Assembly: GCA_937925605.1 (NCBI GenBank)
Contig: CALALV010000038.1
Span: 1 to 64,000, forward strand
DNA length: 64,000 nucleotides
Source: an uncultured Woeseia sp.
Lineage (GTDB): Bacteria; Pseudomonadota; Gammaproteobacteria; Steroidobacterales; Woeseiaceae
Direction of reading: 5' to 3'
Shown here: positions 27,911 through 37,300 of the stretch, piece after piece
How positions within the stretch are numbered: the first letter of the stretch is position 1
Layout of the letters: every line of letters begins with the position of its first letter
Program-made: the position numbers and the translations under genes
Notes under the pieces: model-generated
What the model saw: only the letters and a program-made list of their open reading frames with translations
Told to the model about the DNA's origin: nothing
Database searches by the model: none

Positions 27911-30496
27911 CTACGGTCTCGCGATGGTGATCACCGGAGACGTCCAGCTCTCGTTATGCGCAGGGTTCGTGTCCTCGCCCAGCGCCTTGGTCAGCGTCAT
28001 CTTGACCACGTACTGACCGTTCGGCACCACGTTGCTGCGGTTGCCGTTGGTCGTGATGCCGTCCCAGGCGAAGGCGAAGAAGCCGCCCGACGTGCTGTTG
28101 CGCGGCAGGTACTCGTCCGTCGAAACCCGGTGCCAGGCACGCCCCGTGTTCGCGTCGAAGACCTCGAGACGCAGGCGCCGCGACGCGTGGTCGAGATGCA
28201 CGAGGAAGTAGGCGATGTCGCCGCCGCTCATGCTGTAGGTGGCGCCGCCCGGCTGGTTGAAGTAGCTCGTGCCGACGAGCTTCGCCAGCCACGGGAAACC
28301 GTTCGCGGTCGGCGTCATCACCGGGATCGACTGGTAGTCGCCGACGAAGCCGGCATAGGGCACGCGGTAGACGGCATCGCCGCCCTGTTCGCCGAGCTCG
28401 ATGTAGCCGCCGTACTGGCCGCGGTCCGGTCCGGCCGGTGCCGTAATCGTCACGTTGACGCTGGCGGTTCCTCCCGGGGGCACGTTGACGCTCGGTGCAC
28501 TGAAGGCGACCGAGGCGTTGGCCAGGAAGAACGACGGCGTGAACGTGCTGCCGCCGGTCGCCAGGGCCGGCGCATGCGACAGCTCGTAGGTTACCGGGGA
28601 CGAACCGTTGTTCTCGATCGTCAGGGTACGGGTGACCGGCCCGGTCTCGCTTTCACCCAGCGACAGCTTGCCCGGTTCGACTTTCGTCGTGGACTGCACG
28701 GCCCCCGGGATGTCCAGCATGCCGGCGCCCTGCCGGTGCACGTTGTCGAGGAAGCCGAGGCCGGGATTGCCCCACCATACTTTCGGGTCCGCGCTGTTCT
28801 GCAGGATCGCGCGCACCGCGTTGGACGGTGCGTTCGGCCTGGCTTCGAGCAACAGGGCGACCGCGCCCGCGGTGTGCGGGGATGCCATCGAGGTGCCGCT
28901 GATCGTGGCAAAGCCGCCGAGTTCCAGCGGGTAGGTCGAGCGAATCAGTCCGCCCGGCGCGCCGATATCCGGCTTGAGACTCAGGTCGGGGGCGAGGCCG
29001 TAGGAACTGAACGAAGAGATCAGGCCGCCGGTCGGGTTGACGAACGCGCCGACCTGGTCGGTCCAGGTCATGTCCACCGGCCCGGTCGCCAGGCGACTGT
29101 CGATCAGCACGCCCTCGACGTCGGAGATCGCGACGACCGGGATAATGATGGCCGGCGTCCCCGCGACCGTCGGGCTGAAGCGGCCGGCGACGTTGTTGTA
29201 CAGAACCACCCCGATCGCGCCGGCGTTCTGCGCGTTCAGTGACTTCAGGTGGAACGCGCAGGTGCCGCGCCGGACCAGCGCCACTTTGCCGGCGAGCGAG
29301 CCGGCGGCGAGCGGGTTGCAGGCGTCGTTGGCCGTCGTCGCCGTGCCGGTGCGGGCCATTGCCATGGTGCCGCTGGTCGGCGCGGCCGGGGCCGCGGCTG
29401 CCTGCCCGTAGCCGATTACGGTCGCGTCCGGGGAAATCGTGAAAGTCGCGAGGCCGACGTGCGAATTGTCGAAAGAGGCAACGCCGATGACTTTCTCGCC
29501 TACGCCGGGTGCGCCGGCGCTGTAAGCGCCGCTTGCGCCGCTGTTACCGATCGACGCGACGACCGAGACACCCTTGTTGACCAGCCGGTCTGCGGCCCGG
29601 GCGGTCGGGTATTCCGGCCACTGGAACGCCGAGCCGATGCTCATATTCAGCACCTGCATGCCGTCGGCCAGCGCCTGTTCCATTGCGGCGATCATGATGT
29701 CCGCCGTGGTGGAGCCGGTGCAGCCGAAGACGCGGTAGGCGCCGAAGGTCACGCCCGGCGCGACACCGGTGACCGCGCCGCCGGCGCCGACGATGCCGGC
29801 CACGTGCGTGCCGTGGCCGTTGCAATCATCGGGATCCGGGTCGGGTACCGCTACCGGGTTGTACGACGGGCTGGTCGGGTCCGCGTTGAACGCGTCGCCG
29901 ACGAAGTCGTAGCCGAAGGCGACCCTGCAGCCGCTGCCGAAGCAGCCGCCCAGGTCCGGATGATGATAGTCGACGCCGGTATCCATCACGGCTACCCGCA
30001 CTCCGGCGCCGCTCAGTCCCAGCGTATCTTGCGCGACGTCGGCGCCGGTCATGGCGAGCGCGGTGGCGAGTTCGGGGTCCGCGACGGACCCGGTTTCCGG
30101 GATAGTCAACGTGTAGACCGGGTACACGGCGGTCACGCCCGCAATGCGGCGCAGCTTGGCCAGCTGTGCGGGGCTCACGTCGATAGACAGTCCGTTCCAA
30201 AGCGTGTCGAAGGCGTAGCGCTCGGTGTAGGCGAGCTTTGCTTTCGCGGCAGCGGTACGGAAGGCCGCCTTCTCGTTGCGCACCGTCGTCAGGCTCGTGC
30301 CGTCGGCGGTGGGCGCGCTGGCAAGCTGGACGAACCAGCGCGCAGGCGTTTCGTCGAGCATTGCTGACGAGGACGGCGGGCTTGCGCCCGGATCGAGCGG
30401 ATACAGCTGCTCGATGTCGCCGGATGCGGCGAGCGCGATGCCCGCACTCGCGAGCGTCGCACCGAGCAATACGCCCGGTGATCTGGATCTGGACAC
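27911..30496 (-). CDS. Secreted subtilisin-family (S8) protease with PA domain
   Basis: 861 residues from a GTG at 30496 preceded by GGGAGG; an in-frame TTG eight codons upstream is less likely. Signal peptide to about residue 25, an I9-type propeptide at about 52-130, then the catalytic domain: Asp172 in VMDTGVDYHHP, His228 in NGHGTHVAG, Ser535 in GTSMASPH. A protease-associated (PA) domain is inserted at about 375-475 between His and Ser, as in lactocepin-type and plant subtilases. Residues 620-860 are beta-sandwich, Fn3-like. It acts outside the cell on proteins or peptides. Expression probably starts at the TTGCGT/TATACC promoter at 30677-30705 and ends at the strong terminator. Confidence 0.92.
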   Translation of the reverse strand: MSRSRSPGVLLGATLASAGIALAASGDIEQLYPLDPGASPPSSSAMLDETPARWFVQLASAPTADGTSLTTVRNEKAAFRTAAAKAKLAYTERYAFDTLWNGLSIDVSPAQLAKLRRIAGVTAVYPVYTLTIPETGSVADPELATALAMTGADVAQDTLGLSGAGVRVAVMDTGVDYHHPDLGGCFGSGCRVAFGYDFVGDAFNADPTSPSYNPVAVPDPDPDDCNGHGTHVAGIVGAGGAVTGVAPGVTFGAYRVFGCTGSTTADIMIAAMEQALADGMQVLNMSIGSAFQWPEYPTARAADRLVNKGVSVVASIGNSGASGAYSAGAPGVGEKVIGVASFDNSHVGLATFTISPDATVIGYGQAAAAPAAPTSGTMAMARTGTATTANDACNPLAAGSLAGKVALVRRGTCAFHLKSLNAQNAGAIGVVLYNNVAGRFSPTVAGTPAIIIPVVAISDVEGVLIDSRLATGPVDMTWTDQVGAFVNPTGGLISSFSSYGLAPDLSLKPDIGAPGGLIRSTYPLELGGFATISGTSMASPHTAGAVALLLEARPNAPSNAVRAILQNSADPKVWWGNPGLGFLDNVHRQGAGMLDIPGAVQSTTKVEPGKLSLGESETGPVTRTLTIENNGSSPVTYELSHAPALATGGSTFTPSFFLANASVAFSAPSVNVPPGGTASVNVTITAPAGPDRGQYGGYIELGEQGGDAVYRVPYAGFVGDYQSIPVMTPTANGFPWLAKLVGTSYFNQPGGATYSMSGGDIAYFLVHLDHASRRLRLEVFDANTGRAWHRVSTDEYLPRNSTSGGFFAFAWDGITTNGNRSNVVPNGQYVVKMTLTKALGEDTNPAHNESWTSPVITIARP

Positions 30497-30676
30497 GGTG
30501 ATACCTCCCGATGAAGACAAAATGCGGGCCGGGGGTGCGGCCCGGTTAGCTTTCGCCGTTGGGAAGGAGTCAGAACGTTCTGTGCACTCGACTACCGACG
30601 CGACAGGTCAGACTCGGTCGAACGGACGTTCCGTGGCGTGGCGGATTCTTGCGATCCGCTCGTCGCGGCGAGCGAT

Positions 30677-30705
30677 GGTATAGACCTAATTCGGCGGCAA
30701 CGCAA
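30677..30705 (-). promoter_or_regulatory. Likely sigma-70 promoter for the S8 protease
   Basis: On the minus strand TTGCGT (30705-30700), 17-nt spacer, then TATACC (30682-30677). The spacing is ideal and the region is AT-richer than its surroundings. It implies a leader of about 170 nt, which contains a perfect 12-bp palindrome (30571-30582) and a 7-bp hairpin (30525-30544) close to the ribosome site. Confidence 0.5.
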
Positions 30706-30730
30706 GCAAGTCCGGGGCAGGTCCCGCCCC

Positions 30731-30759
30731 GGGCGGGCCGGCGCCTCGTCCGGCCGCCC
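30731..30759 (-). terminator. GC-rich hairpin after the aldo/keto reductase gene
   Basis: Stem GGGC(G)GGCCGG with CCGGCCGCCC, one bulged base, 8-nt loop, 13 nt after the reductase stop. No T-run follows, so it is a weak or Rho-assisted terminator at best. Confidence 0.35.
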
Positions 30760-30771
30760 TGCTGCCAGCCG

Positions 30772-31731
30772 TCATGCGCAGATGCGGTCGATTTCGCTCA
30801 TCAGCTCCGGCGTGAACGCATCGACGAAGCGCAGAGACGCGAGATTCTCTTGCAGCTGCTCGATGCGACTGGCACCGGTAATAACCGATGACAACTGCGG
30901 GTTTTTCAGGCACCACGCAATGGAGAACTGCGCGAGCGTCGCGCCCATGCCTTCGGCCAGCGGGCGCAGTTCTTCGACCGTCGCGACCCGGTCCCGGTCG
31001 GTCAGCTGCTCGCGCAGCCACTCGTAGCCTTCCACGGTCGGCCGGCTGCCATCGGGGACGCCGTCCCGGTACTTGCCGGTCAGCAGGCCCGACGCCAGCG
31101 GGCTCCAGGTCGTCGCGCCGTAACCGCGTTCCGCGTAGACCGGCTGGTAGTCCGGCCCGAAGCGATGGCGCTGCAGCAGGTTGTAAACGGGCTGTTCGAC
31201 GACAGGCTTGTGCAGATGGTGCCGCTCGGCGATCTCGATGGCCGCGAGGATGTCCTTCGCGTCCCACTCGGACGTGCCCCAGTACAGCGCCTTGCCGCGC
31301 TCGATGATGTCGTGCATGGCCCAGGCGGTCTCCTCGATGGGCGTCGTCGGGTCCGGGCGGTGGCAGTAGAGCAGGTCGACGTAGTCGAGGCCGAAGCGCC
31401 GCAGCGAGCCGTCGATTCCCTCGAGCAGGTATTTGCGATTCAGCGTGTTGTTCTCGTTCGGCGTGTCGTGCAGGCCCCAGTAGAGTTTCGTCGAGACGAG
31501 GTAGGAGCCGCGCCGCCAGCCGAGCTTGCGCAACGCGGCGCCCATGACTTCCTCGGACTTTCCGCCCGCGTAGCCTTCGGCGTTGTCGAAGAAGTTGACG
31601 CCGGCGTCGTAGGCGGCGGCGAGCAGGTCGGCCGTCGCGCGGACGTCGACCTGCGAGTGCAGAGTCACCCAGGACCCGAGCGACAATTCGCTGAGCTTGA
31701 GGCCGGCCTTGCCGAGGTGGCGATAGTTCAT
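30772..31731 (-). CDS. Aldo/keto reductase, Shaker-beta / YghZ-like group
   Basis: 319 residues, cytoplasmic, start ATG at 31731 with GGAGA. The catalytic tetrad of the superfamily is visible: Asp and Tyr in [14 protein letters not shown], Lys in LVSTKLY, His in LLYCHRPD. The TSEWDAKDI and [13 protein letters not shown] segments fit the group that includes voltage-gated potassium-channel beta subunits and YghZ, which reduce aldehydes such as methylglyoxal with NADPH. It is divergent from a TonB-dependent receptor gene, with about 130 nt of shared upstream sequence. Confidence 0.92.
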   Translation of the reverse strand: MNYRHLGKAGLKLSELSLGSWVTLHSQVDVRATADLLAAAYDAGVNFFDNAEGYAGGKSEEVMGAALRKLGWRRGSYLVSTKLYWGLHDTPNENNTLNRKYLLEGIDGSLRRFGLDYVDLLYCHRPDPTTPIEETAWAMHDIIERGKALYWGTSEWDAKDILAAIEIAERHHLHKPVVEQPVYNLLQRHRFGPDYQPVYAERGYGATTWSPLASGLLTGKYRDGVPDGSRPTVEGYEWLREQLTDRDRVATVEELRPLAEGMGATLAQFSIAWCLKNPQLSSVITGASRIEQLQENLASLRFVDAFTPELMSEIDRICA

Positions 31732-31800
31732 TCGATCTCCATGGTAGGCGATGTACCGAGGCGGCGAGCCGGACCCGGCAGCCGCAGGTACGGATACAAC

Positions 31801-31816
31801 TTGTTCAATTTAACAA
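31801..31816. promoter_or_regulatory. AT-rich inverted repeat between divergent genes
   Basis: TTGTT-N6-AACAA lies in the only AT-rich patch of the divergent region between the aldo/keto reductase and TonB receptor genes. It overlaps plausible -35 elements of both, so it could be an operator. No regulator gene is adjacent. Confidence 0.3.
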
Positions 31817-31861
31817 AAATCGGCATTCTGCTGTGCGAGGCAGGTCCCCACGCGGGCTGCG

Positions 31862-34297
31862 ATGCGCAGGGCTCGATTCCCGATGTCGAACAACAAGATC
31901 GCGGTCTCGCTGACGGTGCTGGCAATGGCCGTAGCGCCGCCTGCGCCTGCCGTGGGCCAGGACGATGCCTATCTCGAGGAGATAATCGTCACCGCCCGCC
32001 AGCGCGAAGAGCGCGTGCAGGACATTCCTGCCGCGGTCACCGCCGTGCCCGCGGAGGAACTGGAGCGACTGGCGCTGAACGATCTCGAGCAGATCTCCAA
32101 CGTCGTGCCCAACCTGCGCATTTCCTACGGCTCGAGCGGCGCGAGTTCCGAGGTCTTCCTGCGCGGCATCGGCACGGGCGCCGGCAGTGCCGGCTTTTCT
32201 TCCGCGGTAGGCATCGTCATCGATGGCGTACACTACGAGCGCGGTCGCTGGATACAGCAGGGCTACTTCGACCTGCAGCAGGTCGAGGTACTGAAAGGCC
32301 CGCAGGTCCTGTATTTCGGCAAGAACAACCCGGCCGGCCTGGTGATCCTGCGTTCGCGCACGCCCGGCGATGCCTTCAGCGTCAACCTCAAGGCCGGCTT
32401 CGAGACCAATGCCGCAGAACAATATTTCGAGGCCGGCGTGTCGCTGCCGCTCAGCGACACGCTCGCTGTGCGCCTGGCCGCGCGGCATTCGCGGCTCGAC
32501 GGCTGGATCGACAATACGGCACGGCCGCAGACGGGCGTCGACCCGCTTGGATTCGCGATTCCCGGTGCCGCGGATGACGAACTGCCGGGAACCGAGGACA
32601 CGCTGGGGCGTTTCACCGCGGTATGGACTCCGGACGATCGTTTCGACCTGACGCTGCGCACGGGCTTCGCCGCCAACGAGGACACGGGCATGGTGTCGAC
32701 CAGCGGCCTCGTGGCCTGCTTCGGTCCTGACGGGCAACCGCAGCCGATCTTCGGTGTGCCGTCGCCATTCGACGATTGCGAAAAGAATTTCAGCCATTCG
32801 AAGAGTGCGCTGCCCGCTGGGCTGATGCTTGGCGAGCCGGCCCTGTTCGGCGACGGCACCCCGTTCACCGACTACGACTCGACGAATACGTCCCTCGAGT
32901 TCAACTGGCAGGTCGGCGACTACACGCTGACCGGCATCACCGGCTTCCAGCAATACGAAGTTGTCTCGCTCGACAACTTCTCCTACTCGGATGACGGCCA
33001 GGTCGGCGGCTTCGAGACAACCGACTACGATCAGTTGAGCCAGGAGCTGCGCCTGGTGTCCGGCTTCGACGGGCCCGTGAATTTTCTCGTCGGTGCGCTG
33101 CTCACTCGCGGTGACCTCGAGTTTCGCAACTCGGCGCGCATCGCGCCGTTGCCGCCGGACTCGGGCAGCGGGCGACTGTGGAGCTGGGACAAGACGGCTG
33201 AAGAGGACGCGCGCTCCTGGTCCGTCTACGCGGACGTCATCTGGGACCTGAACGAACACTGGGAATTGTCCGCCGGCGCGCGCTACTCGGACGAGCGCCG
33301 CGACTCGAGCATCCGTGTCGACTACCTGCACGAGATCCTGATCCTGCTCGGCGCGCTGTCGCCGCAGGGATTTTCCAACCGCTTCGAGGACAGCGACCTC
33401 TCCCCGCAGCTGTCGCTGACCTGGCGGCCAAGCGGGGACCTGACGGTTTTCGCCGCCTACCGTGAGGGCTTCAAGTCCGGCGGCTTCGATGCGAGTTTTC
33501 TGCTCGGCCCGGGATCGACGCTCGACGACCTGACCTTCGATAGCGAGAAGGCCGACGGCTTCGAGATCGGCGTCAAGGCCCGGCTGCTGGAACGGGCGCT
33601 CCAGCTCAACGCGACCGCGTACTCGTTTACCTACGAGGACCTGCAGGTCCAGCAGTTCAATGCAGCGACGACCCAGTTCAATATCGACAACGCGGCGAAA
33701 GCGTCGACCAACGGTATCGAGGCAGATCTCGACTGGCTGGTCAGCGACATGTTGCGCCTGCGCGCGGGCTTTAACTGGAACGAGGCGGAGTACGACGATT
33801 TCCTCGCGTCGTGCTACGCGGGCCAGTCCGTCGAGGCGGGCTGCGCGTCGCTGCCGAACCCGCTGACCGGCGGCTTTTCCTCGCAGGACCTGGCGGGACA
33901 GCCGCTCGCCGTCGCGCCGGACCTGGTGTGGAATCTCGGCGCCAGCCTGGACTTCGATATCGCCGACTGGCGCGCGAGCGCCGGCATCGACGCGCGCTAC
34001 ACCGGCAGCTACAACGCGGCGGTGTCGAAGATTCCCGAGGCGCGCCAGTCGAGCGTCACCGTGGTCGACGCGACCCTGCGGCTGCTGTCGCCGAACAGCA
34101 CCTGGGAACTCAGCCTGATCGGCCGCAACCTCGGCGACGAGACCGTGGCCGTGCAGGCGGACGACCGGCCGTTGACCGGGGGCGCGGCCGGCTTTCCCGC
34201 CGGCAGCCCGCTACTCGGCCTGCGCTCCGATGCCTTCGTGCGTTTCCAGCGTGGGCGGCAGACCTGGGTAACGCTCGCGTATTTCTTCGAGGGCTGA
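31862..34297 (+). CDS. TonB-dependent outer-membrane receptor
   Basis: 811 residues from the ATG at 31862; an ATG at 31883 gives an equally good signal peptide (cleavage after APAVGQ). The mature N-terminus EEIIVTARQREERVQDIP is the TonB-box and plug start typical of receptors abundant in Caulobacter, Sphingomonas and Woeseia-like bacteria. A plug domain follows to about 150, then a 22-strand barrel with alternating aromatic strands; the last strand WVTLAYFFEG ends at the membrane. The ligand (siderophore, glycan, vitamin or peptide) is not apparent. The 3' end is 3 nt from that of the convergent kinase gene. Confidence 0.92.
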   Translation: MRRARFPMSNNKIAVSLTVLAMAVAPPAPAVGQDDAYLEEIIVTARQREERVQDIPAAVTAVPAEELERLALNDLEQISNVVPNLRISYGSSGASSEVFLRGIGTGAGSAGFSSAVGIVIDGVHYERGRWIQQGYFDLQQVEVLKGPQVLYFGKNNPAGLVILRSRTPGDAFSVNLKAGFETNAAEQYFEAGVSLPLSDTLAVRLAARHSRLDGWIDNTARPQTGVDPLGFAIPGAADDELPGTEDTLGRFTAVWTPDDRFDLTLRTGFAANEDTGMVSTSGLVACFGPDGQPQPIFGVPSPFDDCEKNFSHSKSALPAGLMLGEPALFGDGTPFTDYDSTNTSLEFNWQVGDYTLTGITGFQQYEVVSLDNFSYSDDGQVGGFETTDYDQLSQELRLVSGFDGPVNFLVGALLTRGDLEFRNSARIAPLPPDSGSGRLWSWDKTAEEDARSWSVYADVIWDLNEHWELSAGARYSDERRDSSIRVDYLHEILILLGALSPQGFSNRFEDSDLSPQLSLTWRPSGDLTVFAAYREGFKSGGFDASFLLGPGSTLDDLTFDSEKADGFEIGVKARLLERALQLNATAYSFTYEDLQVQQFNAATTQFNIDNAAKASTNGIEADLDWLVSDMLRLRAGFNWNEAEYDDFLASCYAGQSVEAGCASLPNPLTGGFSSQDLAGQPLAVAPDLVWNLGASLDFDIADWRASAGIDARYTGSYNAAVSKIPEARQSSVTVVDATLRLLSPNSTWELSLIGRNLGDETVAVQADDRPLTGGAAGFPAGSPLLGLRSDAFVRFQRGRQTWVTLAYFFEG

Positions 34298-34300
34298 GTC

Positions 34301-37300
34301 CTACTTGTGATCCAGGCGGACGATGCCGTCCCAGTTATCCGGCACACCGTCGTCGAGGTAGCGCCAGCAGTTCGAAACGAAGCGCCGTGCGGCGAGATCG
34401 CCGGAGCACGACGAGGCCACGCGGCCGAAGTGCTCGCTGGCCTTGTTGAAGTCGCGCGCGTAGAAGGCTCGCATGCCGGCGTTCCAGTCGTCCAGCACGG
34501 CCATCTTCGCGTCGCGCTCGTCGGTGGGAAGGGCATCGAGTACCTCGAACAGTGTCACGGGCTGCGACTGCCCTTTAACGGTGACGCGCTCGATTTGCCG
34601 CAGGGTCACGCTGGTATTACGTGACAGGCGTTCGCGGGTGTGGTGGCTGATCATCAGCGACACGCCGTAGGTCGTCGTCAGGGTCTCGATGCGCGCGGCC
34701 AGGTTGACCGTGTCACCGATGACACCGCACTTGATGCGCTGCGGGCCGCCGATCGTACCGAGCGTCAGCGGGCCGGTGCTGATGCCGATGCCGACCCGCA
34801 TCGGAGGCTTGCCGGTCGCGGCTCGCGCATCGTTAAGTTCGTGCAGGTTCTCCATCAAGCGCAAGCCGGCGTTGACCGCGTCGTCGGCACGGTCGAACAG
34901 CGCCATGATCGCGTCGCCGATATAGCTGTCGACGAAGCCCCCGGACTCGACGATGGCCGGTTCCATGTAACTCAGGTACTCGTTGATGAACTCGACGTGC
35001 GCGCCCGGCTGCATGGATTCGACCAGGCTCGTGAAGCCGCGGATGTCGGAGAACAGCACGGACATCTCGCGGTGCGTGTTCTCGCCGAGGCGCACGCTGG
35101 TCACGCTGTCATGGCCGAGGCTCGCGAGGAACTGGCTGGGCACGAAGCGGCCCAGTGAGCGATTCAGCAACGACAGGTTGTCGGCCTGGTCCTTGAGTTC
35201 CTGGTACAGGCGCGCGTTCTGGATCGAGATCGCCGCCTGTGCCGCCAGCACCTGGATCATGCTGACGCGTGCTTCCGTGAAGGCCGCGGGCGTCCGCGAA
35301 TTCTCGAGGTAAATTACGCCGACGAGATGGCCGCGGTGCTCCAGCGGCGCCGCCAGCGCGGACAGCGTGTCGCGGCCGCGCAGGACCGGGTCGTCGGTAA
35401 ATCGCGGATCGCTCGCCGGGTCGTCCAGCACGACGCTGTCGCCCGAGCGCAGCACGTAGTCGACGATCCGCAGCGGAATCCGCACGCCCTGTTCCTGCGC
35501 GGCCGGGGCGCGCAGCGGCAGTGGCTCGATCACGCTGTAGCGCTGGCGATCGACGTCGCCCACCGCGCACAGGCGGGCCTCGCCATCCACGTCGAGCACC
35601 AGGGCACCGATCTGGGCACCGGCGTTCTCGATCAGGATCTGCATCAGCTTCTCGAGCAGGGACTCGAGCACGATTTCCTCGACCATGGCGCGCGAGGCCT
35701 TCATCGCGCTGGTCAGGTCCAGCTGGGTCGCGAGGTCGCTGGTGCCGCCGGTGGACTTGCGCTTGTAGGTGCTGTCCAGCACGGTCACGGTCGGTGAGGC
35801 ATTGCGATCCAGCCACTTCGGGAACTCGGACTCGAGCTGGCGTGCCTTGGCGAAACCGCCCCAGCTCAGCCAGGCTTCCCAGGCCGCGCGCAGGTTCTCC
35901 TCCGCGGCAAGGGGCATGTCGAGGTCGAGCTCGCAGCGAGCCATCCGCTCTAGCGCCAGCGCCTTGTCCTGCAGGAAGCGGCTCGAGCGTGCCGCCGAGC
36001 GCGCACGATCGAAGCAGGCCAGCGCCTGCTCGCCGTGCCCGCGCAGGCGTTGCCATTCGCCCTCGAGTATTTGCTGTTTCGCCAGGTAGCTGGCCGGGCC
36101 GTCCGCCGCCCAGCGTCGCAGGCGCCGGCGGCATCCCGCGATTCGCAGCCGCGCTCGCAGTCGCTGCCACGGACCGAGCTGCGCATATTGCTGCAGCGTG
36201 GCCATCGCGAGGTAGAAGGTGTTTTGCGCCGCGTTCACCGAGCCGAGAACGTTCTGCTCGTAGCGCCGCGCCGAAAGACCGTGACAGACGGCCTCGTCGA
36301 TATCGCCGAGAAGGTAGTTCAACGCGGCACGGCACTCGTGAAAACAGAACAGCGCTGTGAAGTTGTCGGTTGCCGAGAGCCTGGCCACGTCCCGGTGTTC
36401 GTCGAAGGCTTCGCCGGCGAGTTCGTTCGGCAAGGCGCCTTCCTCGTCCTGCGACAGCGTCTGCACGAACTGCTGGAAAACCCGCCCGCACATCGAGTGG
36501 AACTCGGACTTGTGCTCGTCGATGGCAGCGATCAACTCGGCCTGCCGTTCCGCTACCTCGTCGAGCGGTTCCCCTGACCAGGTGGCATAGCTGCAGTAGT
36601 ACCAGGCACTGTGGCAGGCGTACTCGATGTCACCGGTCTCGAGTCCTGCATGGTGCGAGGCGAGCAACGCCGGCAGCGTCTCGGCGAGATGGTGTTTCCA
36701 GTGGTGCAGCGTCACGTAGTAGGACACGGAGAGTTTTGCTTTCAGCTTGTCCGAGGCATCGTTTGCCGCGAGGCGCAGCGCGAACTGGCCGAGCTCTGTG
36801 CCGCGCTCCAGGCGCCCGAGGCCTGCGGACAGCAGGATGCCGTAGGTCATGTAGCCGAACGGGCTCTCGCTGGAATTGCCGTATGCGAGTGACAGTCGCA
36901 CCATGTGCAGCACGATCAGCGGAAACATGTTCGGATCGGCAATGTAGGCCGGCGACACGGCGCGCAGCAGGATGCGCATGGCCGCCAGCCGCTGCGGGTC
37001 GCGCATCGGCGGCAAGCCCGCAAGATCCTCGGTGCTCTTGCCGCGCATCGCCCAGAAAGTTATCGCCAGGCTGGATGCGACACTGGCGAGGCTCGCCCTC
37101 TGCGGTAGCTCGACGCCGAGCGCGTGCAGAGCGTTGCGTGCGACAGCCAGCGCCTCGGCCGGCTGGAGATGGGCACTGAAATACGAAATCTGCGCGGCGA
37201 CGACCTCGGTCTCGTCGAGACGGGTGCGGGCATGTGCCCGCACCTCGCCGACGAGTTCGTCGAGCATCGGCTTGTCGCCGGACAACGCGGCCGCCTCGGC

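Noticed and set aside
31805..33331. 508-codon minus-strand frame over the TonB receptor
   Set aside because: Antisense of the receptor, with no recognisable fold or start signal.
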